64,000 nucleotides of DNA from Paenibacillus sp. DCT19 (GTDB lineage: Bacteria; Bacillota; Bacilli; Paenibacillales; Paenibacillaceae). Below are positions 54,913 through 64,000 of this stretch, piece by piece. The translations under genes and the position numbers were made by a program. The notes under the pieces were generated by a model. It was not told the DNA's origin. It did no database searches and was given only the letters and a program-made list of their open reading frames with translations. The stretch is from NCBI RefSeq assembly GCF_003268635.1, contig NZ_CP029639.1, forward strand, positions 941,501-1,005,500, given 5' to 3'. The stretch's first letter is position 1; every line of letters begins with the position of its first letter.

Positions 54913-54937
54913 CCGCAGGCATAGCCTGCGGTTTTTT
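54913..54937 (+). terminator. Strong terminator
   Basis: CCGCAGGC-ATA-GCCTGCGG forms a perfect 8-bp stem followed by TTTTTT. Confidence 0.9.
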
Positions 54938-55069
54938 GCGCGTCCAAATAGCAATTCAACCCGGTGTTGGCTCAATGAAACGATCCATTGTAGGCAATAG
55001 ATGCTGGGAGTCAATCCTTTGACCCAGTACGCCCAAGCAGTATTAACAAAATCAAAAATGAGGAGCTAG

Positions 55070-56062
55070 ATGCCCATGTTAAAATTAAAATATTTATTCC
55101 ACAACCATGATCTTGCCGAGATGATATTGAAGCAATGGGACTATGATGCTGAGTCGCTCGATATGTTCCAACATTACCGGATATCGTCGAATGCGGTGTA
55201 CCCGTTCCGATTTCAAGAGGAGGTTCGGTTGCTTCGTTTTGCACCTGTGGACGAAAAGGATAAATCGAATATAGAAGCCGAATTAGCATTCCTGCATGAG
55301 CTTCACCGACATCAATATGGAGCGCTGGAGGCTGTTCCGGCACATAACGGGGAGGAGCTTGTTCAGGTTCATACACCGTGGGGAGCCTATTATGCATCGG
55401 TGTTCAAGCGGGTTCCAGGGATATCACTTGCTCGTGTTGAACTGGATGAGGGGATTGTTCACGGTTATGGTCAGGCACTAGGCAAGCTGCACAACTTGTC
55501 CCGTCAATACGTGCCAGAGCATACGGGTCGCTGGACTTATACAGAAGTGCTGGATTGGATGCAAGGTGTGTTAGAGGAGTTTTCGGATGAAACAAAGGCT
55601 TTAGATGAGGTCAATGCTGTGAGGACGGTGTTAGCATCCTGGCCTGTAACAAAGGAGAACTTCGGTCTCATTCATTATGATTTTGAATTGGATAATGTAT
55701 TTTATGATCAGGCGAATCATGCCTTTTATGCCATTGATTTCGATGATGCTATGGTTCACTGGTATGCGATGGATGTGCAGCAATCATTGGATAGTTTACA
55801 GGAGGAGATTGAGCCAGAGCACTGGGAGCGGATGAAACAATCCTTTATGCAGGGGTATTGGTCTGTATCCGAAGAAACGGTTGATATGGAGACGATGTTT
55901 CCGGTATGTCGCCGCTTCGCCAACCTGTACGGCTATGTACGTATACTTCGATCTACCTCTCAGCAATGGGCGCATGAGCCTGAGTGGATGTGTGGATTGC
56001 GGGAGAGGCTGGAGAAGTCATTGGTAGAAAAAGCGAAGCTATTCGCTCAACCGCTATCGTAG
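55070..56062 (+). CDS. APH-family phosphotransferase
   Basis: The 330-residue protein follows GAGGAG. The kinase-like core is visible: an ATP-binding N-lobe with FQEEVRLLRFAPV, the catalytic loop GLIHYDFELDNVFYD (His-Asp-Asn) and the metal motif AIDFDDAMVHW (Asp). It belongs to the APH/choline-kinase fold, near YerI/SrkA-type enzymes. Its substrate is a small molecule, unknown here. It has a little similarity to the kinase at 35797. It is a single gene ending in a bidirectional terminator. Confidence 0.85.
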   Translation: MPMLKLKYLFHNHDLAEMILKQWDYDAESLDMFQHYRISSNAVYPFRFQEEVRLLRFAPVDEKDKSNIEAELAFLHELHRHQYGALEAVPAHNGEELVQVHTPWGAYYASVFKRVPGISLARVELDEGIVHGYGQALGKLHNLSRQYVPEHTGRWTYTEVLDWMQGVLEEFSDETKALDEVNAVRTVLASWPVTKENFGLIHYDFELDNVFYDQANHAFYAIDFDDAMVHWYAMDVQQSLDSLQEEIEPEHWERMKQSFMQGYWSVSEETVDMETMFPVCRRFANLYGYVRILRSTSQQWAHEPEWMCGLRERLEKSLVEKAKLFAQPLS

Positions 56063-56194
56063 AGTTGTAGGAGCTGCAATGCGTACGTAGTATGACTACC
56101 TTATCAGAGTTCATAACGTGTAAATAGCACCAGCTAGTCCCCACAAGCAGCACTCCTAAAGCAACATGCTAAAGGCAACGTATACTTTACTATC

Positions 56195-56245
56195 ATGAAA
56201 GAGCGCAGGTGAACCCACATCAGGGTAAACCTAGCGCTCTTTCAT
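56195..56245. terminator. Bidirectional terminator
   Basis: ATGAAAGAGCGC (56195-56206) pairs with GCGCTCTTTCAT (56234-56245); AGGT/ACCT extends the stem inside. It separates convergent genes. Confidence 0.78.
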
Positions 56246-56269
56246 ATTATGTATCGCCAAACTGCCAAA

Positions 56270-56875
56270 CTATGATTCCGAAGCATGAATGGTTAGATCG
56301 AAATCGGGTTTGCACATGTAGCTAAGGGGATAGAGATCATCCCTGGCAGAGATTAAGGCACGGAAATGGAGCATACCGTAGCGTTGACCGGTGGATGATG
56401 TAGTGGAGTAAGGAACAATCTCACCTACTACAAATACGTCTTCTTCATTTGTGCATCGATAAATGACATTATTCGGATTGCGCACTTCTTCAGCGTATGC
56501 ATACGTCATTACGTGAAATGTCCGACCACGCCAATTGGTACGAATCACTTGATAGGATTGTGTCTGCACAAGGTCAATATAACGCTCCAGTGGGAACGTA
56601 TGCTCAAACTTTGTAATGTACCCCTTCTTGTCCACATCAATGGTAAATTCAACATCATAACTTTTCCCAAATTCCTCTTGATAGGTGCCTTCCATCATGG
56701 TCATTTTATCGAAGCACGCGCCATATTCCGCATCATCCACGTAGGGGATAGCGATTCGTTCAGGATCAACCACAGTGGTGATCTGGCTGCTGGAGCAGTC
56801 TACGTCCAGTGCCACTGGTTGAAGTGCAATCATGCCAATCGTAAATCCAGTACCAGCTTCGCAAGTTATCCGCAT
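56270..56875 (-). CDS. Hypothetical beta-rich protein, 201 aa
   Basis: The ATG complementary to 56873-56875 (MRITCEAGTGFTIGMIALQP) lies six bases after AGGGAG; an ATG two codons earlier is too close. The protein is rich in beta-type residues, with no signal peptide, membrane segment or known motif. Cys residues are scattered (CEAG, CSSS, CFDKM, CTNEED, CKPDF). No family was recognised. It stands alone between a terminator and the AraC gene. Confidence 0.72.
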   Translation of the reverse strand: MRITCEAGTGFTIGMIALQPVALDVDCSSSQITTVVDPERIAIPYVDDAEYGACFDKMTMMEGTYQEEFGKSYDVEFTIDVDKKGYITKFEHTFPLERYIDLVQTQSYQVIRTNWRGRTFHVMTYAYAEEVRNPNNVIYRCTNEEDVFVVGEIVPYSTTSSTGQRYGMLHFRALISARDDLYPLSYMCKPDFDLTIHASES

Positions 56876-57033
56876 AGTCATCTCCCTATTCAGTTATTAG
56901 TGATTAGACGAACGGTAGTAGGAAAGGTTGCGAACCAATAAGCATATGTCACGATGCCTGGAATGAATTGGAGAGCACAGGCTCTGACCAGAAGTTATAG
57001 CGACATCGTACTGTTGCTCCTTACTCGTAGAGC

Positions 57034-58041
57034 TTACTCTGGCAGCCTAACCATGTGCTGTTCCCGATATTGCTGTGGTGTTATACCGAAATGACTCTGA
57101 AATTTTTTATAGAAAAAATTGAGGTTGCTGTGCCCTGTACTGTTTGCAATTTCATAGATAGGGCGATCTGTATTGGCGAGCAAGAATGAGCAGTAGTTAA
57201 GCTTCTCGCGTTGGACAAGCTCCTTGAAGGATTGGCCTGTTGTTTTTTTGATCATAGTGGACAAGTAATTGGGATTGAAGTTGAAGTGTTCTGCGGTGGA
57301 TGTGAGCGTACAGTCCATATAATGTTGGTCGATGTATTTCAATATTTCAATGATGGTCACTTTACTTTGGGTCAACGTGCCTGGACGATTCGTGTCATAT
57401 TGGAACACCCGCAGCAGCTCATAGAAGATCAACAGCATATAAGAATTCATGATATCGGAAGAGCCTAATGAGGGCTCATAGTACTCACAGAGCAGTTGTC
57501 TCATCAGGAGTGGGACGTTGGTATTGTTCTCTGAGTGAAAAATAATGTACCTGTTGTGGTTCTGTCGATCAGAGATCGCATTGCCTAGAAAGTGGGATAA
57601 TATGCCGTTGTTCGACAGCTTGCTTAGAAATGAAGAGGTGAAATACTCCTTACGAATCAGGATATTGATGATGATATCCTCTTCTGATGTAGGCAGAATC
57701 GCGTGCGGAACACCCGTATCGACAATGCAAATCTGCCCTTGTTTCAAGGTGACCTTTTTCCCATTAATAATCTGCGAACATTGCCCTGAATAGACAAAGC
57801 TTAGCTCAATAAAGGTGTGAATGTGAGGTGGAACCTCAGCAAAACGTGTGTGCTTAGATATCATGATATTGTCTTTTATTGCTATGACATCTGCAAATAC
57901 GTAAACTTCCTGCCCTTCATAGTTTTTTTTATCTATTAAATTGTAGGAGGAAGATAGAGCAGCAGCAGCAGGTTGAGCCTTGTAACGAATTTCGCTGTCT
58001 GTAAGCGTGCGAAGTTTAACATCTAATTGATCGTGATTCAC
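57034..58041 (-). CDS. AraC-family regulator with cupin sensor
   Basis: The GTG complementary to 58039-58041 lies eight bases after AGGAGG and is the best start. Residues about 55-150 form a cupin-type domain (HIHTFIELSFVYSGQCSQIING region, GVPHAILPTSEEDIIINIL). Residues about 230-330 are the AraC DNA-binding domain (LTSTAEHFNFNPNYLSTMIKKTTGQSF, YEIANSTGHSNLNFFYKKFQSHFGITPQQYR regions). It is divergent from the GH106-PTS locus and is its likely activator. Confidence 0.9.
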   Translation of the reverse strand: MNHDQLDVKLRTLTDSEIRYKAQPAAAALSSSYNLIDKKNYEGQEVYVFADVIAIKDNIMISKHTRFAEVPPHIHTFIELSFVYSGQCSQIINGKKVTLKQGQICIVDTGVPHAILPTSEEDIIINILIRKEYFTSSFLSKLSNNGILSHFLGNAISDRQNHNRYIIFHSENNTNVPLLMRQLLCEYYEPSLGSSDIMNSYMLLIFYELLRVFQYDTNRPGTLTQSKVTIIEILKYIDQHYMDCTLTSTAEHFNFNPNYLSTMIKKTTGQSFKELVQREKLNYCSFLLANTDRPIYEIANSTGHSNLNFFYKKFQSHFGITPQQYREQHMVRLPE

Positions 58042-58137
58042 ATGAAGCACCTCCTAGCGGACTCAATAATTGATGCAACCATAACATCTGTAATTATGAC
58101 AGTCAATATATGCTGTTTTGATATTTCGACGTTAGAT

Positions 58138-58151
58138 TGAAAGCGCTATAT
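58138..58151. promoter_or_regulatory. cre-like site in the GH106 / AraC intergenic region
   Basis: TGAAAGCGCTATAT matches 12 of 14 positions of the CcpA cre consensus. It lies in the 299-base divergent region, so catabolite repression of either side is possible. Confidence 0.45.
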
Positions 58152-58340
58152 TGGAAATGTAGTTTTGGATTATGCTTTGTTTTGTTTTATATATGCCCGA
58201 TTCACTAAAAAAAGTGATGAATTATGCATGATTACCCCGTTATATCGTAATGGTTAATTTTTCAACTATATGAAGTTTTGATACTTATAATCATTTGTAT
58301 TAATAATTTGGTTGGATGCAAGGCGAGAGGAGAGAACTCG

Positions 58341-61037
58341 ATGAGAAAGCTAACTGAGGTATTGGAAAAGAAAGAGAGTAACTATATTCTGCCCTTCTTC
58401 TGGCAGCATGGTGAGGAAGAGCATGTACTGCGTGAACATATGCAGATCATTGACGAGAGTGGCATCAAGGCTGTGTGTGTAGAATCACGTCCGCATCCGG
58501 ACTTTGTGGGTCCGCGCTGGTGGACAGATCTGGACATCATCATGGATGAGGCACGAGAACGCAACATGAAAGTGTGGATTTTAGATGACTCCCATTTTCC
58601 GACGGGGTATGCCGCGGGGAGGATCAAGAGCGATTATCCCCAGTATCAGAAGCAATTTCTGAAAGTCCATCAACAGGACTTGGTTGGTCCACAAAATCAG
58701 GCAGGCATAATGGTGAAGTGGGCACTGCAAAGACCAGGGCAGAGAGGCATTAGTGTTGGTATCGAGCAATTGGATTCGGATCAGGAGAAGAGTGAACAGC
58801 TGGAAGCTTTCTCGGCTAAAGATCGCATTGTAGGTGTGGTGGCGGCTCGCAAAATTGCACCCGATGAGATCGATCCTGACTCACTCATTAATCTGACTCC
58901 CCACTTGAATGGAGGAACCGTTCATTGGGATCTGCCTGAAGGGCGCTGGAGAATTTTCACCCTGGTTCTAACCTATGAGGGCGGTGAGCAGGCAACGGAA
59001 GGATATCTGAATCCGATTGTACCAGAAGCAACACAGGTGCTGATTGACACCGTGTATGAAGCGCATTATGAACGATATAAGCATGATTTTGGCTCGACTC
59101 TGGCTGGTTTCTTCTCTGACGAGCCGCGATTCGGCAATATAAAAGGACCGATGGCTTCCATCGGACGTCTAGATATGGTTTTACCATGGCGAGAGGATCT
59201 TCCTGAACTGTTAAAGGAACAGCTTGCGGATGAGGATGTTATTCGCTTGTTACCTCTATTATGGGCGAATGCAGGTTCAAGAGGTCATGAAATGCGCTAT
59301 CACTATATGAATCTGATCACGGCGTTATACGCAGAGCATTTCACAGCAAGATTGGGCGATTGGTGCAGGGAACATCGTGTGGAGTATATTGGGCATGTCA
59401 TCGAGGACAATAATGCTCATGCCAGATTAGGTTATGGAGCGGGTCACTTCTACCGGAGTTTATGGGGACAAGATATGTCAGGCCTAGACGTTGTGCTGCA
59501 TCAGATCTTGCCGGGAATGGATGATGGGTATTTCAAGTCCTTTACCTCCACGGGATGGGACGGTGAGTTCTTCCATTACGGATTGGCGAAGATGGGGGCC
59601 TCTCTGGGACATCTCGATCCGAAGAAACAAGGGCGTACGATGTGTGAGGTATACGGCGCATATGGGTTTGGGGAAGGGCTTAAGCTGATGAAATGGCTTA
59701 CGGATCATATGCTTGTCAGAGGTGTGAATCACTTTGTACCCCATGCATTCTCACCGAAAAAGTATCCTGATCCTGATTGCCCACCACATTGGTATGCGAA
59801 TGGGCATGATCCTCAATACCGTTACTTGCCAACGCTCACACATTATATGAATAGAGTTAGTCATCTGTTATCAGACGGTGTGCATGTCGCACCAGCAGCA
59901 ATTCTGTATCATGCCGAAGCGGAATGGTCTGGCGAATATATGCTGTTCCAGAAACCAGCGCGAGAGCTTACACAGCATCAGATTGATTTTGATATTGTGC
60001 CTGCTGAACTGGTTATATCGGCGCAAGCCTCGGATGGGAAACTTCAGATGAACGGCGAACAATTCTCTGCTCTGATCATTCCATATGCAGAAGCACTGCC
60101 AAGTGATCTCATGGCACAGTTGCTTGTCTTGGCGGAAGCGGGATTGCGCGTGTACTTCGTGCAAGGGATGCCTGAACGCAGCAGTGAAGGCGAAGATGGT
60201 TCAGCAGTCTTGTCAGCCTTGGCACAGCATGAGCGTGTTAGCATCGTTGGACTGGATGAACTATCTGCTCGGATGCAGAGGGAAGCTATGCATGAAATTT
60301 CTGTATCAGAGTATCAGCCATACCTGCGCTATTATCACTACCGTCATAAGGACGGAGATATCTATATGTTCTTCAATGAAGATCCAGCACAGTCGTTGGA
60401 GACAACGGTTGAGATACCTGTGCAGGAAGGATTAAACGAATGGGTGATCTATGATGCCTTTGCTAATACACTCCGCCCGCTTCATGTGCGTGTAGATGGT
60501 GCGAAACATACGTTCACTCTGCGATTGGATAAGTATGAATCGGCAATGATTGTTCAAGGTTCAGGAGTAATGAATCAGATCACAGCTGGTTTAGAGACGA
60601 ACGGAGCTTACGAGCAGGTACAGGAGATTACAGGAACGTGGAATATCTCTTTGGCGAAAGCGATGCAATACCCGGAATTTACAACCTATGGGCAGGCTGT
60701 AGAGCTAACTTCTCTCGCTGTCCCAGAGCGACGACCAGACTTCTCAGGCACCGTTCGATATGAGATTGATTTTGATCTACATGAGGTTCCTGACCGTGCA
60801 CGACTAGTCATTAAAGAACCATATGAAGTGGCCCAAGTTTGGTTGAATGGTTATGACATTGGAACACGAATTTGCCCGCCGTACGCATATGAAGCAAGCG
60901 GATGTCTACAATTGACGGGCAATCGACTTGTCATCGAAGTAACCAATACTCTGGTGAAAGAGCAGCAGGATTTCCTATCCCAGTTCCTAATTCAGGAGCC
61001 AACAGGGATCGTAGGTCACGTTTATTTACAATACTGA
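58341..61037 (+). CDS. GH106-like alpha-L-rhamnosidase
   Basis: ATG 58341 follows GAGGAGA; residues ahead of it in the open frame are not part of the gene. The 898-residue protein has a large alpha/beta-barrel (YILPFFWQHGEEEHVLREHM, DDSHFPTGYAAGRIKSDYP, GFFSDEPRF, EYIGHVIEDNNAH) and a C-terminal beta-sandwich (FSGTVRYEIDFDL, ARLVIKEPYEVAQVWLNGYDIGT region) that closes as in GH106 and GH2-type enzymes. By recall the wording fits Pfam Glyco_hydro_106. It would release L-rhamnose from oligosaccharides; it has no signal peptide. The PTS gene is 92 bases downstream. Confidence 0.82.
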   Translation: MRKLTEVLEKKESNYILPFFWQHGEEEHVLREHMQIIDESGIKAVCVESRPHPDFVGPRWWTDLDIIMDEARERNMKVWILDDSHFPTGYAAGRIKSDYPQYQKQFLKVHQQDLVGPQNQAGIMVKWALQRPGQRGISVGIEQLDSDQEKSEQLEAFSAKDRIVGVVAARKIAPDEIDPDSLINLTPHLNGGTVHWDLPEGRWRIFTLVLTYEGGEQATEGYLNPIVPEATQVLIDTVYEAHYERYKHDFGSTLAGFFSDEPRFGNIKGPMASIGRLDMVLPWREDLPELLKEQLADEDVIRLLPLLWANAGSRGHEMRYHYMNLITALYAEHFTARLGDWCREHRVEYIGHVIEDNNAHARLGYGAGHFYRSLWGQDMSGLDVVLHQILPGMDDGYFKSFTSTGWDGEFFHYGLAKMGASLGHLDPKKQGRTMCEVYGAYGFGEGLKLMKWLTDHMLVRGVNHFVPHAFSPKKYPDPDCPPHWYANGHDPQYRYLPTLTHYMNRVSHLLSDGVHVAPAAILYHAEAEWSGEYMLFQKPARELTQHQIDFDIVPAELVISAQASDGKLQMNGEQFSALIIPYAEALPSDLMAQLLVLAEAGLRVYFVQGMPERSSEGEDGSAVLSALAQHERVSIVGLDELSARMQREAMHEISVSEYQPYLRYYHYRHKDGDIYMFFNEDPAQSLETTVEIPVQEGLNEWVIYDAFANTLRPLHVRVDGAKHTFTLRLDKYESAMIVQGSGVMNQITAGLETNGAYEQVQEITGTWNISLAKAMQYPEFTTYGQAVELTSLAVPERRPDFSGTVRYEIDFDLHEVPDRARLVIKEPYEVAQVWLNGYDIGTRICPPYAYEASGCLQLTGNRLVIEVTNTLVKEQQDFLSQFLIQEPTGIVGHVYLQY

Positions 61038-61129
61038 AAATGGATACGGAATGAATCAAAATGTGAATGGCAGAATGAATTTACCTTCACGTAGGTTCAT
61101 TCCGAATCCCTCTTAAGGAGTGATTGGGC

Positions 61130-63048
61130 ATGGATCATCGTCAACTGGCAACGGATGTATTACGCAGTGTCGGAGGCAAGGAGAACATCAATAAAGTTAC
61201 TCACTGTGTTACCCGTTTGAGATTTGAGTTGAAAAATAACAAAATCCCTAATGCTGAGGAAATCAAGAAAATGGATGGTGTGCTCACTGTCATTCAGCAA
61301 GGTGGGCAATATCAGGTTGTCATAGGAAATCAAGTTGTGCCTGTATTCAACGAGCTGTCATCCCTTCTAGGGGACCTAGGGGAGTCTAATTCGTCCGATG
61401 ATGTACAGGGTGAGAAAAAGAATCTGTTCGACCGCTTCACATCGATGATCTCCGGTGTATTCATGCCAATTATGGGAGCGCTTGCAGCGAGCGGTATTAT
61501 TAAAGGTTTGTTAGCGTGTCTGTCTGCGTTTGGTGTTTTAACTGCCACGGATGGAACCTATATTGTGTTAAACGCGATCGGAGATACACTGTTCTATTTC
61601 TTCCCCGTATTTTTAGGCGCCTCTGCAGCCAAGTACTTTGGTCTTAATCAATATATCGGTATGGTTATTGGCGGTTCAATGGTATACCCTTCATTGCTGA
61701 GTTTTGTAGGTTCCGAGCAGCAGTTGACCTTCCTTAGCCTTCCGATGAATATCATGAATTACACCTCATCCGTATTTCCAGCGATTGTAGCAGTCTGGTT
61801 CGCATCGCTGCTGAATCGCGTAATTGAAAAGCGTATAGCTCAAGGCTTCCGTTATTTCCTGGCTCCATTCATCGTGTTATTAATAACTGTTCCACTAACC
61901 TTATTTATCATTGGTCCTGTAATATCGTACCTCAGTAACGGGTTAGCGGACATTACTACAGCCATTTACAATTTTAATCCTGTTCTCGCTGGGCTTGTAT
62001 TGGGTGGACCTTGGATTCTAATTGTTATGTTTGGATTACATTGGGCATTTATTCCGATCTTTATTAACAATATGGCAACCATCGGCTATGACTCCGTTAT
62101 GGGCTTGCTGGCAGCCAATCAGTTTGCCATGGCAGGAGCGGCATTGGCTTTTGGACTGAGAGCCAAAGATAAACAAATGAGAACGTTAGGTATTTCTACG
62201 GGAGGAACTACTTTGCTAGGTGTGAGTGAGCCGGCGTTGTACGGGTGTTACTTCCACAGAAAAAACCGCTAGTTATGGCGATTATCGGTGGTAGTGTGGG
62301 TGGAGTCATCGGTGGAGCTTTCTTGTCCAAGGTATATGCCTTTGCTCCATCTGGCGTATTTGGTATTCCAGGTGCCGTCAACCCGCAAGGTGTTGATGCG
62401 GGGTTCTACGGTTACGTTTTGCAGATGGCGGTAGGTCTTGTTGTGGGCTTCATCTTAACGTATTTGTGGGGATATAAACCTCGGAATGTATCCACCAAGT
62501 CAGAGTCAGACACACATGGAGCAATAGCAGATGCGGAATCTGTAAAAGAAGTTCATGCAACACAGCATAGTTCAGCTTCAGTTCAGTCAGTAACGGCGTT
62601 GACAGTGCATAGCCCACTGTCTGGTCAGGTAGTTCCACTTGCCAATGTGGCTGATGAAGCTTTCGCAAGTGAAGCAATGGGCAAGGGAGTGGCAATTATT
62701 CCGTCCGCGGGAACCGTTGTCTCTCCGGTAGATGGCGTAGTAGCAACGATAACCAAGTCCAAACATGCAATTGCTGTCATTGGTAACGATGGGGTAGAGG
62801 TACTCATCCATGTCGGAATGGATACTGTCAAACTGAAGGGTGAAGGCTTTACTCTCCATGTGAAGGAAGGAGATCAGGTTCATGTTGGCGATGTGTTGAT
62901 GGAGGTCGATTTAGTGCTGATCCAAAATAAAGGCTTTGATATCGTTACTCCAGTAATCATCACGAATTCTGGCAGCTATGCATCAGTGAGTGGATTCGAA
63001 GCGGAAACAATTACCACAGGGACACCAATAATCTTAATTAAACCATAG
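61130..63048 (+). pseudogene. PTS EIIBCA, beta-glucoside type (BglP-like), frameshifted
   Basis: ATG 61130 follows AAGGAG. Order: EIIB (residues 1-85; Cys26 in VTHCVTRLRF is the phosphorylation site), EIIC membrane domain, then EIIA with His in VEVLIHVGMDTVKLKGEGF. The frame breaks at GGG 62243-62245 near EPALYG; one extra G restores YGVLLPQKKPLVMAIIGGS. The joined protein is about 639 residues, normal for this family. It imports and phosphorylates a sugar, probably a beta-glucoside or disaccharide; the rhamnosidase beside it suggests a rhamnose-containing glycoside. The break is probably an error. Confidence 0.85.
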
Positions 63049-63161
63049 TTGATCTGGTAGGTCGGGTAACTTCACTGCGCCCGATTGCACTAAGGGATAG
63101 TATCTCCATCCTAACTTATGAAGTATCCCTCTATATAAATATTTCAATTTCTGAAGCACCG

Positions 63162-63188
63162 AAGCCCGCGACTACAGCGGGCTTTTTT
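63162..63188 (+). terminator. Terminator of the GH106-PTS operon
   Basis: AAGCCCGC (63162-63169) pairs with GCGGGCTT (63177-63184), followed by TTTTTT. Confidence 0.88.
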
Positions 63189-63302
63189 ACGTAGAAGAAC
63201 AAAGGGGAAGCATAGTATTTCCATTCGTAAGACTCTTTTGATACAGTAGTTAAAGGTCTTCCTGAGGGAAGACACAAGCGCGAATTGGAGAGGGGAATTC
63301 TA

Positions 63303-63776
63303 ATGAATGTAAAGTATAACGTTATTGAGCAGCAGGCTCTTACTTTTGCCGGGATCAAACGAACCTTCTCTTGCGTAGACGGTGAGAATCTTAGAGGCAT
63401 TCCTCAAATGTGGCAAGAAGCTCTAGCTGAGGGGATTGAGGATCGACTGGGCGAGTTGAATAACGGGGTAATCCCTGGCTTGGTGGGTATCTGTGTAGAT
63501 CAGAGGCAATTACATGACGGGCAAATGGAGTACTGGATTGCTACCTCTCATTCGGGTGAAGTTCCAGCAGGCATGTATGGAATAGAGCTTCCTGCGGTGA
63601 AATGGGTTGTATTTGAAGCAGAAGAACTTGCGCCAGAAGCGATACAGCGCTTGTGGACATATATTATCTCTGAATGGTTCCCTACAGGTTCTTATGAGCA
63701 TGCAGGCATTCCGGAACTTGAAGTATACAGTGGTGACGGTGCTCCGCCCCAAGTGTGGATACCTGTAAAGTCGTAA
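63303..63776 (+). CDS. GyrI-like effector-binding domain protein
   Basis: ATG 63303 follows GAGAGGGGA; six earlier codons in the frame are unlikely to be used. The 157-residue protein is a stand-alone GyrI/BmrR C-terminal-like domain: NVIEQQALTFAGIKRTFSC, AGMYGIELPAVKWVVFEAEEL, the typical WTYIISEWFPTGSYEHAGIPELEVYS (region), and the final PPQVWIPVKS. It may bind small hydrophobic molecules or regulate gyrase-like partners; no DNA-binding part is attached. Confidence 0.87.
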   Translation: MNVKYNVIEQQALTFAGIKRTFSCVDGENLRGIPQMWQEALAEGIEDRLGELNNGVIPGLVGICVDQRQLHDGQMEYWIATSHSGEVPAGMYGIELPAVKWVVFEAEELAPEAIQRLWTYIISEWFPTGSYEHAGIPELEVYSGDGAPPQVWIPVKS

Positions 63777-63818
63777 GCGGGTTAATTTCTAGAAGGTTCA
63801 ATCATTAGGAGGCGTATC

Positions 63819-64000
63819 ATGTTATCAACTCGGGTAATGGAGTACTGTGAGGATCAAGGCTGGTGGCATGAAGATGTCCCGGCAGATTATGAAGAAGCGT
63901 TACGGAAACTGGGTATTGATTTGGAGTCCGATTTTGCGCAGTTTTATTTGCATGCTGAAGATGGGCCTACATTCTATAGTAGAAATCAGGAGCTTTATCA
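63819..64000 (+). CDS. SMI1/KNR4-like protein, 5' part cut by window edge
   Basis: ATG 63819 follows TTAGGAGG, and 60 codons are visible before the window ends. It reads MLSTRVMEYCEDQGWWHEDV, then YEEALRKLGIDLESDFAQFYLHAEDGPTFYSR. The segment LGI...F.QFYL...DGPTF recalls SMI1/KNR4-type immunity proteins of Bacillales. It may be co-transcribed with the GyrI-like gene 42 bases upstream. Confidence 0.6.
   Translation, partial: MLSTRVMEYCEDQGWWHEDVPADYEEALRKLGIDLESDFAQFYLHAEDGPTFYSRNQELY

Larger units (their letters stand above)
54666..54937 (+). ncRNA. Possible small RNA or small-peptide transcript
   Basis: Between a promoter and a strong terminator lies a transcript of about 270 nt without a normal gene. 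It holds a 19-codon frame (see 54695) and, after it, a region 54760-54850 where ATGCAG can pair with CTGCAT just before TTTTTTT; inner GGCTGC and CCATC/GATGG elements suggest further structure. No known RNA family was recognised. Confidence 0.4.

Noticed and set aside
61038..61129. Antiterminator (LicT/SacT RAT) element before the PTS gene
   Set aside because: There is a GAATGAA/TTCATTC hairpin, but no T tract and no recognisable RAT consensus, and no antiterminator gene is nearby.
1..64000. tRNA, rRNA and CRISPR arrays
   Set aside because: No cloverleaf with a conserved T-loop, no rRNA stretch and no regularly spaced repeats were seen.

Overview
The window looks like a chromosomal segment of a Paenibacillus-type Firmicute. 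Evidence: AGGAGG-type ribosome binding sites before most genes, sigma-A style promoters, low-to-middle GC, Bacillales families (YkvA-like DUF1232, SF0329, DUF4317, DUF4003), several AraC regulators beside plant-polysaccharide enzymes, and an orphan flagellin. No rRNA, tRNA, CRISPR array or complete insertion sequence was seen.

Layout. 1-3.5 kb: ankyrin fragment, DUF1232 membrane protein, AraC/GyrI regulator, acyltransferase-like hydrolase and SF0329 protein. 3.8-9.6 kb: an AT-rich four-gene block (WYL regulator, WD-repeat protein, Ycf46-like AAA+ ATPase, and a protein joining a PD-(D/E)XK-like nuclease motif to a glycine-rich membrane segment). It differs in composition from its neighbours and is the best candidate here for an undescribed, probably anti-phage, system. 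9.7-17.8 kb: a MetE-like methyltransferase, an ABC exporter and a large HEAT-repeat protein, most of them broken by single-base deletions in homopolymers. 18-20.7 kb: radical SAM/SPASM gene and porphyrinogen oxidase behind an FNR/CRP-type promoter. 20.9-27.6 kb: orphan flagellin, AlkD-like protein, lipoprotein, DUF4317 and DUF4003 genes. 27.7-32 kb: AraC regulator divergent from a GH105-GH112 operon, likely for rhamnogalacturonan fragments. 32.3-44.9 kb: Met-rich mini-protein, esterase with a MerR-type promoter, cold-shock/nuclease-like fusion, kinases, a Fur-controlled AraC/siderophore-binding lipoprotein ORF, an amino acid permease, a lipase-like hydrolase, MerR and SDR genes. 45-56.9 kb: transglutaminase-like lipoprotein, GNAT, YgjP-type peptidase, DUF1801 protein, isochorismatase-like hydrolase, CAP protein, GT-C glycosyltransferase with a partner lipoprotein, a possible small-RNA or small-peptide locus, and a phosphotransferase. 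57-63 kb: AraC regulator divergent from a GH106-like rhamnosidase and a beta-glucoside-type PTS. The right end holds a GyrI-like protein and an SMI1-like fragment.

How it fits together. Two carbohydrate loci, each an AraC regulator divergent from enzymes and each with a cre-like site, point to use of rhamnose-containing plant glycans. Iron uptake (Fur box) and an oxygen- or redox-responsive tetrapyrrole locus (FNR-type site) are the other clear regulatory themes. Twelve frameshifts, all explained by one missing base in a homopolymer, suggest consensus errors in the assembly; treat the pseudogene calls with that in mind.
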